33,258 nucleotides of DNA from the NCBI GenBank assembly GCA_040905845.1, contig JBBDQV010000114.1, positions 1-33,258 of the forward strand. Direction: 5' to 3'. The DNA is from VGDP01 sp040905845. Lineage in GTDB: Bacteria > Pseudomonadota > Alphaproteobacteria > SP197. Shown one piece after another: positions 7,504 through 15,158 of the stretch (positions are counted from its first letter, which is position 1; each line of letters begins with the position of its first letter). The translations under genes and the position numbers were made by a program. The notes under the pieces are model-generated. The model searched no databases. It worked only from the letters and a program-made list of their open reading frames with translations, and had not been told where the DNA came from.

Positions 7504-7594
7504 ACCCTCACCCTGCCCTCTCCCGCACTGCGGGAGAGGGTTGCGCAGGGTTGGCGCGGCCGAAAGGCGCGCCTACCCGGAGCTGGGTGAGGGT
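7504..7594. repeat. Dispersed palindromic repeat with nested inverted arms
   Basis: The outer ends are a perfect 10-bp inverted repeat, ACCCTCACCC at 7504-7513 and GGGTGAGGGT at 7585-7594. Inside is a perfect 12-bp inverted repeat, CCCTCTCCCGCA at 7516-7527 and TGCGGGAGAGGG at 7529-7540, and a third small GC-rich pairing around 7553-7572. This nested CCCTCTCCC/GGGAGAGGG form is a common intergenic repeat of proteobacterial genomes. It lies between two convergent genes and probably doubles as a bidirectional terminator. Confidence 0.75.
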
Positions 7595-7611
7595 CCGCTT
7601 ATCGGCCGATG

Positions 7612-8451
7612 TTACGCCGCGTCGACGAAGTGGGGCTCGGGGCGGCGGTAGAGGTCGTCGTAGTGGATGAGGACCGGGGCGCCGAGCACGCACGGGATGC
7701 CGTCGCGAAAGGTCCACGCGCCGCGGTCGCAGTCGTCCGCCCGGACATAGCCGTTGATGTAGAAGCGGCGGTCCATCGCCGAGCGGTTCGTGTGCGAGCC
7801 GTGGACGGTGTAGAGGTTCCACAGCGCGACGTCGCCCGGCTCGAGCTCCAGGCTCGCGAGCCCCGATGGGTCCATGCCGTGCCGGACGAGCTCGCTTTCA
7901 TCCATGGCGCAGTCCATGACCGCGCCGTTGTCGCCGAGGCCGAGCTCGCCCTTGCGATGGCTGCCGGGCAGGAACGTCATGCCGCCGTTGGCGGGCCCGT
8001 GCCGATCGATCGCGATGCCGGTCTGCACGTAGCTCCACAGCGGGTTGCGATAGGCCTGGCGCGGGCGGCGGAACCGGATGTCCTGGTGGAACCCGAACTC
8101 GGTCGCGGCGGCGCCCGGCGTCTTCCAGTGCATCTGGTTGATGATCTGCTTGATGTCCTCGCCGATCAGCGGCGCGAGCAGGGCCAGCATGCGCGGATCG
8201 GTGCGGACGCGGTCGAGCGCTGGCTCGAAGTACGACGGCCATTGGACCAGCCTGAGCACGCGGCCCAGGTTGGCGTCGGCGCCCTGGCGGAACAGGACGT
8301 TGCCGTCGCGGAGGCTCGACGGATACGCCATGCCGCGCTCATGCACGCGATCGAAGGCGGCGGCCATCGCCGCCACCTCGTCGGGCGCGAAGACGCCCCT
8401 GACCACGGCGAAGCCCTGGCCGTGAAAGTTCCTGACGTACGCCGAATCCAT
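7612..8451 (-). CDS. Phytanoyl-CoA dioxygenase (PhyH) family protein
   Basis: A 279-residue Fe(II)/2-oxoglutarate oxygenase of the PhyH family, soluble, with a double-stranded beta-helix core. The metal ligands are His122 and Asp124 in GFHQDIRF and the distal His217 in YTVHGSHTN. Arg228 or Arg229 a few residues later is placed to bind 2-oxoglutarate. NGGMTFLPGSHRKGEL is the typical loop before the distal strand. The ATG at 8451 was chosen; a TTG seven codons upstream (8472) is possible but has no better ribosome site. It lies on the same strand as the aminotransferase gene, 94 bases downstream of it. Family members hydroxylate very different substrates (acyl-CoAs, ectoine, betaines, phosphonates), so none is assigned. 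Confidence 0.87.
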   Translation of the reverse strand: MDSAYVRNFHGQGFAVVRGVFAPDEVAAMAAAFDRVHERGMAYPSSLRDGNVLFRQGADANLGRVLRLVQWPSYFEPALDRVRTDPRMLALLAPLIGEDIKQIINQMHWKTPGAAATEFGFHQDIRFRRPRQAYRNPLWSYVQTGIAIDRHGPANGGMTFLPGSHRKGELGLGDNGAVMDCAMDESELVRHGMDPSGLASLELEPGDVALWNLYTVHGSHTNRSAMDRRFYINGYVRADDCDRGAWTFRDGIPCVLGAPVLIHYDDLYRRPEPHFVDAA

Positions 8452-8545
8452 GCCGGTCCGAAGCCCTGTCAAACGTGCCGCGCGACAGCGCGCGACTTCG
8501 CTGCCATCAATGCAAGGGGCAGGCCGAACCTAGGTTAACGGGGAT

Positions 8546-9952
8546 TCAGCGCGCGGCGGCCGCCGAGACGACACGCAGGCCCTCGCGGGCGACCCAAACT
8601 TCGGTGTCGTCGATCGCATTGCCCAGCCGATCCGCGATCGCGTCGATTTGGGACGCATCCACGATCAAGGGCAGGCAGAGCGCCACCGTGTTGCCGAGGG
8701 CGCGGGTGATAAGGCCGTGGGCCAGCGCGCGCCGTTCGGCGTAGGCGCCGACGCGCATGGCCGGATCGAACGGGCGCCGGCTGGCCTTGTCGGCGACCAG
8801 CTCGACCCCGGCCAGGAGCCCGAGCCCGCGCACCTCGCCGACCAGCGGATGGTCGCGCAAAGGCGCCAGGCGATCGGCCAGGCGCCGGCCCATGGCGGCG
8901 GCGTGGGGGACGAGAACACGCTCCTCGTAGATCTTGATTGCTTCCAACGCCACCGCGGCGCAGGTCGGGTTGCCCGAATGGGTGAAGCCGTGCCCGAACA
9001 CGCCCACCTTGGCGCTGTTCTCGGCGACCACCTGGTAGACGTCGTCGGCGACGAGCACCGCCGCCATGGGCAGGTAGCCGGCGGTGAGCCCCTTGCCGAG
9101 CGACATCATCGCCGGCCGAAACCCCAGGGCCTCGCTGCCGAACCACGTGCCGGTGCGGCCGAAGCCACAGATCACCTCGTCGGCGAGGGCGAGCACGTTG
9201 TGGCGCCGCAACACCTCCTGGACCCTAGGGAAGTAGCTCGCGGGAGGCACGACGATGCCGCCGGCGCCCTGGACGGGCTCGGCGATGAAGGCCGCGACCG
9301 TGTCGGGTCCTTCGGCCGTGATCAGCGCGTCGAGCTCGCGGGCCAGGCGGTCGGCGAAAGCCGCTTCACTCTCGCCCGGCTCGGCCTCGCGGTAGGCGTG
9401 CGGGCAGCGCGCGTGCAGGAAGCCGGGCAGGGGCAGCCGGAAGTCACGATGGAGGACCGGCAGCCCCGTCATGCTGCCGGCGGCGATCGTGATGCCGTGG
9501 AACGCGCGCATCCGGGCGATGACCTTGTGCTTGCCCGGGCGCCCACGCGCGGCGTGGTAGTACCAGGCGAGCTTGATCATCGTCTCGTTGGCCTCGGAGC
9601 CCGAGGTCACGAAGTACGCCTTGCTCATGGGCACGGGGGCGAGGGCGACCAGCTTCTCGGCCAGTTCCACCGTCACGTCGGCGGTCCGCCCATAGAACGT
9701 ATGGTAGTACGGCAGGCGTTCGAGCTGACGCTGAATGGCCTGGGCCAAGCGGGGCTCGCTGAACCCCAGCGAGGCGCACCACAGCCCCGACATGCCCTCG
9801 ATGTAGCGGTTGCCGGCCTCGTCGACGACGTGAACGCCCTCGCCCCTGGTCATGATCAGGGGCCCTTCGCCTTCGTGCACCCGCAGGTTGGTCTGCGAAT
9901 GCATGTGGTAGGCGACGTCGCGCGCGGCGAGCGAGTTGGGTCGAATGGTCAT
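8546..9952 (-). CDS. Class III (omega) aminotransferase, PLP-dependent
   Basis: The 468-residue protein is a fold-type I aminotransferase of the omega-amino acid:pyruvate branch. Features are the aromatic substrate loop LPYYHTFYGRT at 80-90, phosphate-binding GSEAN at 118-122, RAFHGITIAAGSMTG, the PLP-ring Asp258 in ALADEVICGFGRTG, and the Schiff-base Lys287 in SLGKGLTAGYLPM. GHGFTHSGNP follows as the other-subunit phosphate loop. The ATG at 9952 has a GGAGG-like site seven bases upstream. Donor specificity (beta-alanine, taurine, putrescine and similar) is not readable. The 5' side faces the inserted island, so its original upstream region has probably been separated from the divergent E1 gene. 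Confidence 0.91.
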   Translation of the reverse strand: MTIRPNSLAARDVAYHMHSQTNLRVHEGEGPLIMTRGEGVHVVDEAGNRYIEGMSGLWCASLGFSEPRLAQAIQRQLERLPYYHTFYGRTADVTVELAEKLVALAPVPMSKAYFVTSGSEANETMIKLAWYYHAARGRPGKHKVIARMRAFHGITIAAGSMTGLPVLHRDFRLPLPGFLHARCPHAYREAEPGESEAAFADRLARELDALITAEGPDTVAAFIAEPVQGAGGIVVPPASYFPRVQEVLRRHNVLALADEVICGFGRTGTWFGSEALGFRPAMMSLGKGLTAGYLPMAAVLVADDVYQVVAENSAKVGVFGHGFTHSGNPTCAAVALEAIKIYEERVLVPHAAAMGRRLADRLAPLRDHPLVGEVRGLGLLAGVELVADKASRRPFDPAMRVGAYAERRALAHGLITRALGNTVALCLPLIVDASQIDAIADRLGNAIDDTEVWVAREGLRVVSAAAAR

Positions 9953-9996
9953 GGCGTGCCTCCGATGGCGGCGGGGCATTCGACGGCGCGCCGCCG

Positions 9997-10020
9997 GGCC
10001 CGTCAAGGCGGGGTTGCGCC
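9997..10020. repeat. 24-bp direct repeat, left copy
   Basis: A 24-base stretch beginning GGCCCGTCAAGG and ending GGGTTGCGCC, identical to 12177-12200 in the same orientation. Flanking bases differ on both sides. The pair brackets the lower-GC DUF4209 gene, consistent with att-like ends or a target duplication. A dispersed repeat occurring twice by chance is the alternative. Confidence 0.8.
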
Positions 10021-10121
10021 ACTCCCCGCGTGCCGGAGATTGTGCGCGAGATTGGGCTCGGAGTAGGTATGGTGCAAAAGGCGGTGGGCGGCGGGTAGAG
10101 ACTGGCGATCTAAGCGTCGAG

Positions 10122-11996
10122 TTATCCGGTCGACGGCGATTCGTCACTACCCCGCGCCACAACATTTGCGCTCTCGCTCTCGGCGGCGTGCGCCATCTCG
10201 CCCTCAGGGCTCGAATCACCCCGAAAACGCCGGTGAACGGGAAGGATGCACAGGTGAAAGATGAACCACCACGCATAGATGGCGCTGTGGCTAAAGAACG
10301 CGGAATCGGACACTAGGCCGTGCGCGATGCGATTGCGCAATTGCGGACCATGTTGATCAGTGAAGAGAGCCTTGAGCTCCTTGACGTTGTCCCCTCCCAA
10401 GATGGTCTCAAGCCGGGCCAGCGGGTCGCTCAGGATGGTACCCAGGTGGATGACGCCTTGGATGCCATGCTTGTCCCGCGTCGTCACCTCGGCGCCGTCG
10501 CGGGCAAGCAAGTGACGCAGTGAGTTTTCCAATTGCGGAACAAGGATCGAGAGGGCCTCGGGGAAACTCCATCGCAATCCCGCCAAAAAACCCTTGGCGA
10601 AGAGTTCCTCATGGTCGTTAGGGACAAACGGATTGTTGACGACGAGATCGGTCAGGTCGCGGAGCGAAGGAAAGTGCTCGAACGTTAGCTGCTGAATCGC
10701 GGGTACGATGTGGGCCTGGACGGCAAACTGGTAGCGAAGACTCACCTGCTCGACGACGCGTTCCCAAAGAACCTGCTTAGCTATGTTCTCGTCCGAAGTG
10801 ATGGCAGCCGTTCTGTGCGCCACAATTCGTCCGTCATCGTCGATCCTCGCACCACCGAGAATCCCTTGAAGCGGAAACTTCTCCATGAGTTCACGCGCAG
10901 TATCGGTCTCCCTATCGAAATTGGTCGGCCTCGTCACCGTCGCCAGGGCAAAGAGCGCTTCTCTGAACGTCCTTCCGGAGATATGCTCGCGCGTCGCTTT
11001 GACGATCGCCGAGACATCAATGCCCTCCGTCCGGATCTGCTTCAACGATTCCCGTGCACGGCGCTGTGCTTGGCGCAGGTGCCCATACACCTCAGCCGCT
11101 CCGTCGCGCATTCCGGGGATGCTGCGATAGGCTTCATGGGCCTGTTCTAAACAGACAGCAGTAGCCAGTTCCCCGCCCGGACCAGAATGAAGTTCCGCCT
11201 GACGCACATAGGATTCAGCAATGGCGATTTTGGCCACGCGCTCGCCGTCTTGATCGGCAGCGTGCCGCCGCCACCGGGCAAGATTCTCAAAGTGCGATCG
11301 CGCACGTTCAAAATCCCTCTGCTCTTGCGCTGAATGAGCCGCTTTCGTGGCAATCCGACTCATCGCATCCGGTTCGCCCCGTCGGAACTCGTGAAGTAGC
11401 GCCATCAGGCGAACCGTCAGATACAGTGGATCGCCGCCATTCATATCGACGACTCGCCGCTCGATGTCGTCAAGGACAAGTCCGACCAGCGCCTCGTCCT
11501 CCAGTTGGCGGGCTAAACGAAGAGCGCGTTCGATCCGCTCTGCGTATCCAACCCAATGTTCTGGATCGAATAGACGGGTCGCGGTCTCGACATAACTCTG
11601 GACGGCCTTGCGCGCCGCGTCATGGTCACGAAGACGACACCAGGTGATGTCGAGCAGTCTTGCGCCGAGCTCCGGGTTGTCGATCGTCAGCGCAAGGTCG
11701 CGGACAGCGCGCGCGGTCTCATCCTCAAGGTCGCTCGGCAGGATTGAGCGCCCATCCGGACCTTGGGCAATGGGGCCGAACGGCTCGGCGGCGTCGCCTT
11801 CGCGTAGATCGATGAGACAAAGTTGTCCGAGGAGTCGCCATGCTGGTCCTACCGTCGTATCCCCGCTAGCTTCTGCATCCGTCGCCTTTGCAAGGAACAC
11901 TCGTCCGTAGTCCCAGACTTCTGCCTTACTGCTTTCAGCCAGGGTCGCGCCGATCGGAAGGCTTTGAAGAATCTCTGATGTGACGGACAACGGCAA
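10122..11996 (-). CDS. DUF4209-type protein with HEPN-like RNxxxH motif, function unknown
   Basis: A largely alpha-helical 624-residue protein. The N-terminal two thirds (about 1-400) are helical, repeat-like and rich in Ala, Arg and Glu. The C-terminal part (about 400-595) resembles DUF4209: RYQFAVQAHIVPAI, then FLAGLRWSFPEALSILVPQLEN, then QLRNRIAHGL, ending in SAIYAWWFIFHLC. Arg554-Asn555-x3-His559 fits the R-x4-6-H catalytic pattern of HEPN ribonucleases. There is no signal peptide; the Trp/Phe-rich helix near the end may be buried core. The start is taken as TTG at 11996, because a perfect GGGAGGT Shine-Dalgarno lies six bases upstream and overlaps the ATG at 12011, which is thus unlikely to be used. 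Lower GC and flanking repeats mark it as acquired. Role unknown; toxin or antiphage function is inference. Confidence 0.75.
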   Translation of the reverse strand: MPLSVTSEILQSLPIGATLAESSKAEVWDYGRVFLAKATDAEASGDTTVGPAWRLLGQLCLIDLREGDAAEPFGPIAQGPDGRSILPSDLEDETARAVRDLALTIDNPELGARLLDITWCRLRDHDAARKAVQSYVETATRLFDPEHWVGYAERIERALRLARQLEDEALVGLVLDDIERRVVDMNGGDPLYLTVRLMALLHEFRRGEPDAMSRIATKAAHSAQEQRDFERARSHFENLARWRRHAADQDGERVAKIAIAESYVRQAELHSGPGGELATAVCLEQAHEAYRSIPGMRDGAAEVYGHLRQAQRRARESLKQIRTEGIDVSAIVKATREHISGRTFREALFALATVTRPTNFDRETDTARELMEKFPLQGILGGARIDDDGRIVAHRTAAITSDENIAKQVLWERVVEQVSLRYQFAVQAHIVPAIQQLTFEHFPSLRDLTDLVVNNPFVPNDHEELFAKGFLAGLRWSFPEALSILVPQLENSLRHLLARDGAEVTTRDKHGIQGVIHLGTILSDPLARLETILGGDNVKELKALFTDQHGPQLRNRIAHGLVSDSAFFSHSAIYAWWFIFHLCILPVHRRFRGDSSPEGEMAHAAESESANVVARGSDESPSTG

Positions 11997-12002
11997 TGGT
12001 GA

Positions 12003-12009
12003 ACCTCCC
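12003..12009 (-). promoter_or_regulatory. Strong Shine-Dalgarno that selects a TTG start
   Basis: Read on the minus strand the sequence is ATGGGAGGTTCACCATTG. GGGAGGT lies six bases before the TTG at 11996, an ideal spacing, whereas the ATG at 12011 overlaps it. A strong site paired with a weak start codon would hold expression at a modest level. Confidence 0.65.
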
Positions 12010-12051
12010 ATCGCTTGGCTTCAGCTGTCGATAGCACTCGGAGTTAACCGG

Positions 12052-12059
12052 TTTATATA
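12052..12059 (-). promoter_or_regulatory. Possible -10 element of the DUF4209 gene
   Basis: TATATAAA on the minus strand, in a short AT-rich stretch unusual for this region, about 60 bases upstream of the TTG start and next to the palindrome AACCGGTT (12046-12053). No convincing -35 hexamer is seen at the expected spacing. Confidence 0.3.
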
Positions 12060-12176
12060 GCACAAGGGTTGTCCGCTTTTGCGGTTGTTGGCCCTGTGGG
12101 GATTGGGTAACGCGGAGCGTTGTTCACTTGTCCACAGGGCGCGGGCGGGGGGCGGCGCCGAAGCGGTTCACGCGGT

Positions 12177-12200
12177 GGCCCGTCAAGGCGGGGTTGCGCC
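12177..12200. repeat. 24-bp direct repeat, right copy
   Basis: Identical to 9997-10020 over 24 bases and in the same orientation, ending 45 bases before the start of the fused E1 gene. After the repeat the sequence continues TTCCGGGCC here but ACTCCCCGC at the left copy. Confidence 0.8.
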
Positions 12201-12245
12201 TTCCGGGCCAGGCGTTGAAGATCGCTCGCCACCTCGGAGTCCGTC

Positions 12246-14429
12246 ATGCCTTCGCTATCGCCGATCACGACCGAGACGCCCTGGGTCCGCCTGGCGGTGA
12301 CCGACGAGGACTGGCGGGCGCCGCCGCCGCACGTGCTTGCCCGCATGCTCGAGCAGATCCTGATCATCAGACGGTTCGAGGAGAAGGTGCTCGAGATCCA
12401 TGGGCTCGGGCTGATCCACGGCCCGGCGCACGCGAGCATCGGCCAGGAGGCGGGGGCCGTGGGCGCTATGGCAACGCTCGGCACCGGGGATACGATCAAC
12501 GGCACGCATCGGGCGCACCACCAGATCCTGGCCAAGCTGCTCAACACCGTGCTGCCCGAGGCCTACGACCCGCGCGCGGACGCCTTGCCGCGCGAGGCGT
12601 CCGAGCTCACCCGCCGCGCGCTCGCCGAGATCATGGGGCTCAAGGACGGGTTTTGCGGCGGGCGCGGCGGCTCGATGCACATGCGCTGGGCACCGGCCGG
12701 CATTCCCGGCACCAGCGCGATCATCGGCGGCAATCTGCCCCACGCGGCGGGCTATGGGCTCGCCGCCAAGGTGCTCGGCACCGGCTCGATCGCGGTCTCC
12801 TTTTTCGGCGACGGCACCATGATGAACGGCGCCGCCTACGAGGCGATGAACCTCGCCGCGCTCTACCGCCTGCCGGTCGTCTTCTTCGTCGAGAACAACT
12901 ATTACGCGGTCTCGACCGCGCTCGCCGAGCAGACGCGCGAGACCCGGCTCACCTCGCGCGGGCCGATGCTCGGCTTTCCAGGCGTCGAGGCCGACGGCAT
13001 GGACGCGGTCGCGGTGCGCGAGGCGATGCTGTGGGCGCGCGAACACATCGCGCGCCACGGCGGGCCGGTGCTGGTCGAGGTGCTGACCTACCGGTTTCTG
13101 CACCAGATGGGGCCCCGGCCGGGCAGCGAGTTCGGCTACCGTTCGAAGGACGAGGAGCAGGCGTGGCGCGCGCGCGATCCGGTCACGACCATGCCCGAGC
13201 GCCTGGTTCGCCTTGGCGTGCTCGACCGGGCCGGCGTCGATGCGCTCGATGCCCGGGCGCGCGCGCTCATCGACGCGGCCGCCGCCGCGCTCACGGTCCA
13301 GGACGCGGGCGCCAACAAGCTCGTCGCGCGTCCCGGCCTCGCGCCCGACCCCGCGACGGTCGATCGCGGCATCCGGGGCGACCTCACCGAGCTGAAAGGC
13401 CAGCGGTTCCTCGAACTCGACAAGATCCCGGCCGAAGCCCTTGGCGAAGGCAAGTACATCAGTGCCGTCGCCGACGTGCTCATGCGCAACATGGAGCGCG
13501 ACCCCACGATCGTCGTCATGGGCGAGGACATCCACCGCCTGCGCGGGGGTGTCAGCGGCTCGACGCGCGGCGTGATCGAGCGGTTTCCAAACCGCATCTT
13601 CGCGACGCCGATCTGCGAGAACGGGTTCCTCGGCATGGCGCTCGGCGCCGCGTTGCAGGGCCTGCGCCCGGTGGTGGACATCATGTTCGGCGATTTCTGC
13701 CTGCCGGCGGCGGATCAGCTGTTCAACCAGATCGGCAAGGTGCGGCATATGTTCGGCGGCGAGTTCCCGGTGCGCGTCGTGGTGCGCTGCCGCGTCTCGC
13801 CCTCGACCGGCTACGGCTCGCAGCACTCGGGCGACCCGAGCGGGCTGTTCGCGCTGTTCCCGGCGTGGCGGATCGTCGCGCCGACCACGCCGTTCGACTA
13901 CGTCGGGCTGATGAACGCGGCGCTCCGCTGCGACGACCCCGTCCTCGTCATCGAGCACGTCGAGCTGTTCCAGGAGACTGGCCCGCTGCCCACGGACGAC
14001 CTCGACTACCTGGTGCCGTTGGGGAGCGCGCGGATCGTACGGCCGGGCCGGGCCGCGACGGTGCTGGCCGCGGGCGTCATGGTGAAGGCCGCGCTCGGTG
14101 CGGCGGAAGCCTCGGGCATCGACGCCGAGGTCATCGATTTGCGCTCGCTCGACCCAACCGGGCTCGACTGGGCGACGATCACGGCGTCCGTCGGCAAAAC
14201 CAACCGGGTTCTCGTCGCCGAGCAGACGACGCGCGGCATCGGCATCGGCGCGCGCATCGTCCAGGAGCTCCAGGAGCGCCTGTTCGACCAACTCGACCAC
14301 GAGGTGCTGCGCGTCACCGGCGGTCTCGCCTCGCCGGTCGTCTCGGCGCCGCTCAACCGCGCGGCGCTGGGCAACGCGGAAGGTGTGGCTACCGCCTTGC
14401 GCCACCTGGTCGGCCCGTGGGCGGCGTGA
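12246..14429 (+). CDS. 2-oxoacid dehydrogenase E1 component, alpha and beta fused in one chain
   Basis: The 727-residue protein joins both halves of a thiamine-diphosphate E1. The alpha half (about 30-390) has the RRFEEKVLEIH helix, IGQEAGAVGAM, GGRGGSMHM, and the ThDP/Mg motif running from GDGTMMNGA (188) to ENN (216-218). The beta half (about 395-727) starts GKYISAVADVLMRNMERDPTIVVMGEDI and contains the potassium-loop-like region, PVVDIMFGDFC, SPSTGYGSQHSGDPSG and the C-terminal transketolase domain (AAEASGIDAEVIDLRSLDP). Such fusions decarboxylate pyruvate, acetoin or branched-chain 2-oxoacids and pass the acyl group to a lipoyl E2. No E2 or E3 gene is adjacent, so the partner complex must be encoded elsewhere. 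The ATG at 12246 was chosen; its ribosome site is weak. Confidence 0.92.
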   Translation: MPSLSPITTETPWVRLAVTDEDWRAPPPHVLARMLEQILIIRRFEEKVLEIHGLGLIHGPAHASIGQEAGAVGAMATLGTGDTINGTHRAHHQILAKLLNTVLPEAYDPRADALPREASELTRRALAEIMGLKDGFCGGRGGSMHMRWAPAGIPGTSAIIGGNLPHAAGYGLAAKVLGTGSIAVSFFGDGTMMNGAAYEAMNLAALYRLPVVFFVENNYYAVSTALAEQTRETRLTSRGPMLGFPGVEADGMDAVAVREAMLWAREHIARHGGPVLVEVLTYRFLHQMGPRPGSEFGYRSKDEEQAWRARDPVTTMPERLVRLGVLDRAGVDALDARARALIDAAAAALTVQDAGANKLVARPGLAPDPATVDRGIRGDLTELKGQRFLELDKIPAEALGEGKYISAVADVLMRNMERDPTIVVMGEDIHRLRGGVSGSTRGVIERFPNRIFATPICENGFLGMALGAALQGLRPVVDIMFGDFCLPAADQLFNQIGKVRHMFGGEFPVRVVVRCRVSPSTGYGSQHSGDPSGLFALFPAWRIVAPTTPFDYVGLMNAALRCDDPVLVIEHVELFQETGPLPTDDLDYLVPLGSARIVRPGRAATVLAAGVMVKAALGAAEASGIDAEVIDLRSLDPTGLDWATITASVGKTNRVLVAEQTTRGIGIGARIVQELQERLFDQLDHEVLRVTGGLASPVVSAPLNRAALGNAEGVATALRHLVGPWAA

Positions 14430-14431
14430 GA

Positions 14432-14487
14432 CTGCCTCTTTAACAGTCCGGCTCTGCTGTGTTAGCCAGGGTGTCCCACGGAGGCAG
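14432..14487 (+). promoter_or_regulatory. Foldable leader upstream of hupE
   Basis: CTGCCTC (14432-14438) pairs perfectly with GAGGCAG (14481-14487). Nested inside, TAACAG (14441-14446) pairs with CTGTGTTA (14457-14464) with one bulged G, followed by a small GGG/CCC hairpin. A purine-rich ribosome site (AGAGAGGG) begins directly after the closing stem, 14 bases before the ATG. This could be a metal- or cobalamin-sensing leader or only a read-through hairpin after the E1 gene; no known riboswitch consensus was recognised. Confidence 0.35.
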
Positions 14488-14500
14488 AGAGGGTAGTGGC

Positions 14501-15070
14501 ATGCGGCGTATGATCTTGACGTTGACGGGCGCGGTTCTGGCGGCGATGATCGCGACCGGCGCCGAGGCGCACACCTTCGGCGCGACGGGCGCCGGCTTCG
14601 ACCAAGGCTTCTTGCACCCGTTCAGCGGGCTCGACCACATGCTCGCCATGGTGGCGGTCGGACTTTGGGCGGCCCAGCACGGCCGACCCGGCATCTGGGC
14701 GCTGCCCGTCGCGTTCCCGGCGGTCATGGCGGTCGGCGGCCTGCTCGGCTGGGCCGGCGTCGCCGTGCCGGCGGTCGAGCCGGGAATCGCCGCCTCCGTG
14801 TTGGTGCTCGGTCTCGCCGTGGCGTTCGCGGTGCGCCCGCCCGTCTGGATCGGTATCGCCTTGGTCGCCGTTTTCGCCCTGTTTCACGGCCATGCCCACG
14901 GCACCGAGTTGCCCGAAGCGGCCGGCCCGCTGGCGTACGGGCTCGGCTTCGTCATGGCGACCGCGCTGTTGCATGGAGTCGGCATCGTCGCGAGGCTCGG
15001 CCCGCGTTTGGCGGCGCGAGGCGCCGGCGCGGCGGTCGCGGCGAGTGGACTTGCGTTAATCCTCGCGTAG
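14501..15070 (+). CDS. hupE: HupE/UreJ family nickel/cobalt permease
   Basis: A 189-residue inner-membrane protein with a cleavable signal peptide (MRRMILTLTGAVLAAM, cleavage likely after AEA at 23, leaving His24 as the new N-terminus) and about six further hydrophobic helices. Both family metal motifs are intact: HPFSGLDH at 39-46 (the HX5DH motif) and FHGHAHGTE at 128-136. HupE/UreJ proteins import nickel or cobalt for hydrogenase, urease or cobalamin enzymes; no such enzyme is in the window, so the metal is undetermined. The ATG at 14501 was chosen over upstream in-frame codons because it begins the signal peptide and has a purine-rich site. It lies 71 bases after the E1 stop with a foldable leader between. 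Confidence 0.9.
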   Translation: MRRMILTLTGAVLAAMIATGAEAHTFGATGAGFDQGFLHPFSGLDHMLAMVAVGLWAAQHGRPGIWALPVAFPAVMAVGGLLGWAGVAVPAVEPGIAASVLVLGLAVAFAVRPPVWIGIALVAVFALFHGHAHGTELPEAAGPLAYGLGFVMATALLHGVGIVARLGPRLAARGAGAAVAASGLALILA

Positions 15071-15100
15071 AGTCCGTTCCGTGCAGGCGGACGCGGGGGA

Positions 15101-15147
15101 CCGTTCGCAGTTCGAGACGGCGCTTCGCGCCTCCTCACCGCGAACGG
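15101..15147. repeat. REP-like palindrome, copy 1 (forward)
   Basis: The element begins CCGTTCGCAGTTCGAGACG, has a GGCGCTTCGCGCC hairpin in the middle and ends CCTCACCGCGAACGG, so its ends are complementary (CCGTTCG/CGAACGG). It shares GTTCGAGACG and CTCCTCACCGCGAACGG with the copy at 33193-33233. Confidence 0.75.
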
Positions 15148-15158
15148 TCGCAGTTGAG

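Larger units (their letters stand above)
9997..12200. mobile_element. Candidate inserted island with one cargo gene, bounded by direct repeats
   Basis: This 2.2-kb segment sits between a divergent pair of ordinary metabolic genes (aminotransferase and fused E1). It is bounded by perfect 24-bp direct repeats. The only gene in it has visibly lower GC than its neighbours: hand-counted 60-base samples gave 37, 30 and 42 G+C. No integrase, transposase or terminal inverted repeat is present, so mobility would have to be provided in trans or be ancient. Removing one repeat plus the interior would restore an uninterrupted divergent intergenic region. Confidence 0.45.

Noticed and set aside
8527..8536. 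AACCTAGGTT palindrome between the aminotransferase and PhyH genes as an operator
   Set aside because: It is a short perfect palindrome with the rare CTAG core, but at 10 bp and without a promoter in view it is too weak to annotate.
12255..14405. A 716-codon open frame on the minus strand opposite the fused E1 gene
   Set aside because: The plus-strand product has full E1 motifs; the antisense frame is open only because of very high GC and has low-complexity composition. The same applies to long antisense frames at 3358-5475, 27961-29448, 30591-31835 and 31962-33248.
14430..14500. Cobalamin riboswitch before hupE
   Set aside because: No B12-box-like sequence was seen and the leader is too short; only a generic foldable leader is claimed.
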